NCBI GenBank assembly: GCA_021775415.1
Contig: JAJFHV010000013.1
Span: 460,692 to 524,691 of the forward strand
Direction: 5' to 3'
DNA length: 64,000 nt
DNA from: Hyphomicrobiales bacterium
GTDB lineage: Bacteria; Pseudomonadota; Alphaproteobacteria; Rhizobiales; Rhizobiaceae
Part shown: positions 62,487-64,000 of the stretch, piece after piece
Numbering within the stretch: position 1 is the first letter of the stretch
Layout of the letters: every line of letters begins with the position of its first letter
Notes under the pieces: model-generated
What the model was told of the DNA's origin: nothing
The model's input: only the letters and a program-made list of their open reading frames with translations
Databases searched by the model: none
Made by a program: the position numbers and the translations under genes

Positions 62487-63587
62487 ATGAAAAATAAAAT
62501 TCTTTTTGATGGCATCCGTCTGGGAAATCTTGACCTGCCGAACCGCATTGTGATGGCACCCCTTACCCGCAACCGCGCATTGGCAGATGGTGATGTGCCA
62601 CATGCACTTAATGCCGAATACTACGCGCAGCGGGCAAGTGCCGGACTGATCATATCCGAGGCCGCACAAATATCACCTGAGGGAAAGGGTTACGCCTGGA
62701 CACCAGGCATTTACAGCGATGCGCAAATTGCGGGCTGGCGACAGGTAACGGATGCGGTTCATGCAAAAGGTGGACGGATATTTATCCAGCTTTGGCATGT
62801 GGGCCGGATTTCACATACCTCGCTTCAGCTGGACGGTAAGGCTCCGGTTGCCCCATCTGCACTGGCGGCCGAGTCCCAAACCTTTGACGGTAATTCATTT
62901 GTTCCAACTTCCGTACCTCGCGCACTGGAAATTTCGGAGATGAGCCGGATTGTTGATGATTATCGCAAGGCTGCAATCAATGCCAAAGAAGCTGGCTTTG
63001 ACGGGATTGAGCTTCATGCGGCTAATGGCTATCTGCTCGACCAGTTCCTGCGTGACAGTTCAAACAAGCGAACCGATGCTTATGGTGGTTCGGTAGAAAA
63101 CAGAACCCGTCTTGTAGTTGAAGTTCTTGAGGCGCTGAATGAAGTTTGGCCCGCAGGGCGAATTGGCATCCGTTTGAGCCCGTTCTCTTCTGCAAACGGC
63201 ATTGGCGACAGTGATCCAATGGCAACATTCTCCCATGTGATTTCAAAAGTCAGCGAATTGGGTCTTGCCTATCTTCACCTGGTCGAAGGCGAGACGGGTG
63301 GGCCGCGCGAGTTACCTGAAGGCGCAAGCATTTCAACGCTCCGATCCCTGTTCAAGGGCGCTTACATGGCCAACAATGGATATGATCATGATCTGGCAGA
63401 CAAGGCAGTTTCCAGCGACGAGGCTGACCTGATCGCATTTGGCCGTCCGTTCATTGCCAATCCGGACCTGGTTGAAAGACTGGCTGAGAGAACTGAACTG
63501 AATGAACTGGATCCCGACACGCTCTATGGCGGAAACGCCAAGGGTTACACGGACTATCCAACGATGAAGGCGATGATTGCCGCCTGA
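62487..63587 (+). CDS. Old yellow enzyme-type ene-reductase (NemA-like)
   Basis: A 366-residue FMN barrel enzyme. RIVMAPLTRNRALADGDVPHALNAEYYAQRAS opens the OYE domain, IFIQLWHVGRISH is the FMN loop, FDGIELHAANGYLLDQFLRDSSNKRTDAYGGSVENRTRL the catalytic segment with the HxxN substrate pair, and LIAFGRPFIANPDL the phosphate site. It reduces activated C=C bonds of maleimides, nitroesters or quinones with NAD(P)H. I start at MKNKILFDG; an ATG six codons earlier is open. The divergent TetR gene likely controls it. Confidence 0.93.
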   Translation: MKNKILFDGIRLGNLDLPNRIVMAPLTRNRALADGDVPHALNAEYYAQRASAGLIISEAAQISPEGKGYAWTPGIYSDAQIAGWRQVTDAVHAKGGRIFIQLWHVGRISHTSLQLDGKAPVAPSALAAESQTFDGNSFVPTSVPRALEISEMSRIVDDYRKAAINAKEAGFDGIELHAANGYLLDQFLRDSSNKRTDAYGGSVENRTRLVVEVLEALNEVWPAGRIGIRLSPFSSANGIGDSDPMATFSHVISKVSELGLAYLHLVEGETGGPRELPEGASISTLRSLFKGAYMANNGYDHDLADKAVSSDEADLIAFGRPFIANPDLVERLAERTELNELDPDTLYGGNAKGYTDYPTMKAMIAA

Positions 63588-63607
63588 TCCGCGCATCACT
63601 TAGGAAG

Positions 63608-63645
63608 CAGAAACCCCGATGACTACAGCCGGGGTTTCTGTTTGA
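63608..63645 (+). terminator. Rho-independent terminator of the ene-reductase gene
   Basis: CAGAAACCCCG (63608-63618) pairs with CGGGGTTTCTG (63630-63640) around an 11-base loop, followed by TTTGATTT. It closes the TetR-controlled unit. Confidence 0.85.
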
Positions 63646-63671
63646 TTTCTCCCTCAGTAATCTACCTGCTT

Positions 63672-63755
63672 TAGCCCGCTTTGAGCCCCTATACGACATG
63701 AGCATCTTGTCGTGAATTGGATAGCTGGGAATTGTAATGATGTCCGCTTTGGGTT
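63672..63755. repeat. Dispersed intergenic repeat beside the IS30 fragment
   Basis: GCTTTGAGCCC … CTTGTCGTGAATTGGATAGCT … AATGATGTCCGCTTTGGGT matches 23972-24033 and the ATGTCCGCTTTGGGTC elements at 24.0 and 24.9 kb. It runs to within seven bases of the transposase stop, so the outer part may include the terminal inverted repeat of the IS. Confidence 0.6.
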
Positions 63756-63761
63756 GCCACC

Positions 63762-64000
63762 TCAATCGGTCGACGCAACACATTGGTTAAATCTGTCTGC
63801 CGGGGTTTCAAATTGCAAGGTCTTTCTGGGCCGTTCGTTTAGCTGTCTTGCGACCCTGATGAGATGTGCCTGTGAGTGTTGCGACAGGTCAGTTCCCTTT
63901 GGAAAGTACTGCCTGAGCAGACCATTGGTATTTTCGTTTGATCCGCGTTGCCACGGTGACTGCGGGTCACAGAAGTAGACATCAATGTCTGTTGCCAGTG
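63762..64000 (-). mobile_element. 3' end of an IS30-family transposase (cut by the window edge)
   Basis: Translated on the minus strand the last 78 codons read [20 protein letters not shown], then [35 protein letters not shown] and stop. [17 protein letters not shown] with the catalytic Glu, followed by KTL-x-F-x-TP, is the DDE-domain end of IS30-family transposases. The frame is open, without lesion, to the window end. Whether the element is intact cannot be seen. Confidence 0.9.

Noticed and set aside
1..64000. Looked for CRISPR arrays, rRNA genes, prophage and replication origin signals
   Set aside because: No regularly spaced direct repeats, rRNA motifs, phage structural genes or DnaA-box clusters were seen, although rpmH–rnpA is often near an origin; no dnaA or parAB gene is present in this window.

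Overview
The window looks like a chromosomal segment of an alphaproteobacterium, most likely a marine or host-associated member of the Hyphomicrobiales (Rhizobiales). Pointers are the ffs–dnaX–ybaB–recR block, the rpmH–rnpA–yidC–engB … argB … dapD–dapE block, rhizobial-type leucine and putrescine catabolism, and the protein sequences themselves. This placement is inference. No phylogeny was run, and base composition was judged only by eye (moderate GC). Genes are dense and almost all intact. The only mobile element seen is the 3' end of an IS30-type transposase at the right edge.

Region by region. 0–5 kb: a cut-off glutathione S-transferase, a class V aminotransferase, and recR, ybaB, dnaX and SRP RNA on the minus strand. 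5–13.9 kb: a large dimethylglycine/sarcosine dehydrogenase-like flavoprotein with a LysR regulator, two small enzymes, an exported alpha/beta hydrolase with an Asp nucleophile, a threonine synthase-like enzyme with RidA, a PaaI thioesterase and a DUF938 methyltransferase. 13.9–22.7 kb: a nearly complete leucine/isovalerate (liu) pathway: methylglutaconyl-CoA hydratase, HMG-CoA lyase, both methylcrotonyl-CoA carboxylase subunits, isovaleryl-CoA dehydrogenase and a TetR regulator. It is interrupted by a HicAB toxin–antitoxin pair and contains an unknown membrane protein translationally coupled between the two carboxylase subunits. 22.9–30 kb: pyrC, a lipoprotein, a puu-type gamma-glutamylputrescine module (one oxidase, two glutamine synthetase-like ligases), a DoxX-like protein and a GFA protein. 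30–34 kb: a surface-glycan locus (GT39, methyltransferase, GtrA flippase, GtrB-like GT2). 34–36.2 kb: an HxlR regulator facing an operon of a double cupin, an alpha/beta hydrolase and a 63-residue protein, with two matching palindromes between them. 36.3–40.8 kb: a DddP-like M24 protein coupled to a Rieske oxygenase, divergent from a large FMN/FAD/4Fe-4S oxidoreductase; this looks like a quaternary amine or DMSP utilisation cassette. 41–45 kb: tRNA-Arg, an orphan histidine kinase, a mercuric reductase-like flavoprotein and TVP38. 45–58.5 kb: the rpmH–rnpA–yidC–engB block, then an inserted-looking PhyH/VOC/BCCT set with an unusually hairpin-rich BCCT leader, then argB, an EamA transporter, a HAD nucleotidase, a LOG protein, dapD, two DUF805 proteins and dapE. 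58.5–64 kb: a PNPOx-like protein, a Tat-exported MsrB, a fasciclin protein, a RskA-like anti-sigma factor with its ECF sigma factor, a TetR/old-yellow-enzyme pair, and the IS30 fragment.

The most interesting signals are the DddP-like/Rieske/flavoprotein cassette, the sigma–anti-sigma–fasciclin–MsrB stress module with a matching promoter-like motif in front of sigma and fasciclin genes, the structured BCCT leader, the paired HxlR palindromes, the unknown protein inside the leucine operon, and a family of small intergenic hairpins with a constant loop and compensating stems.
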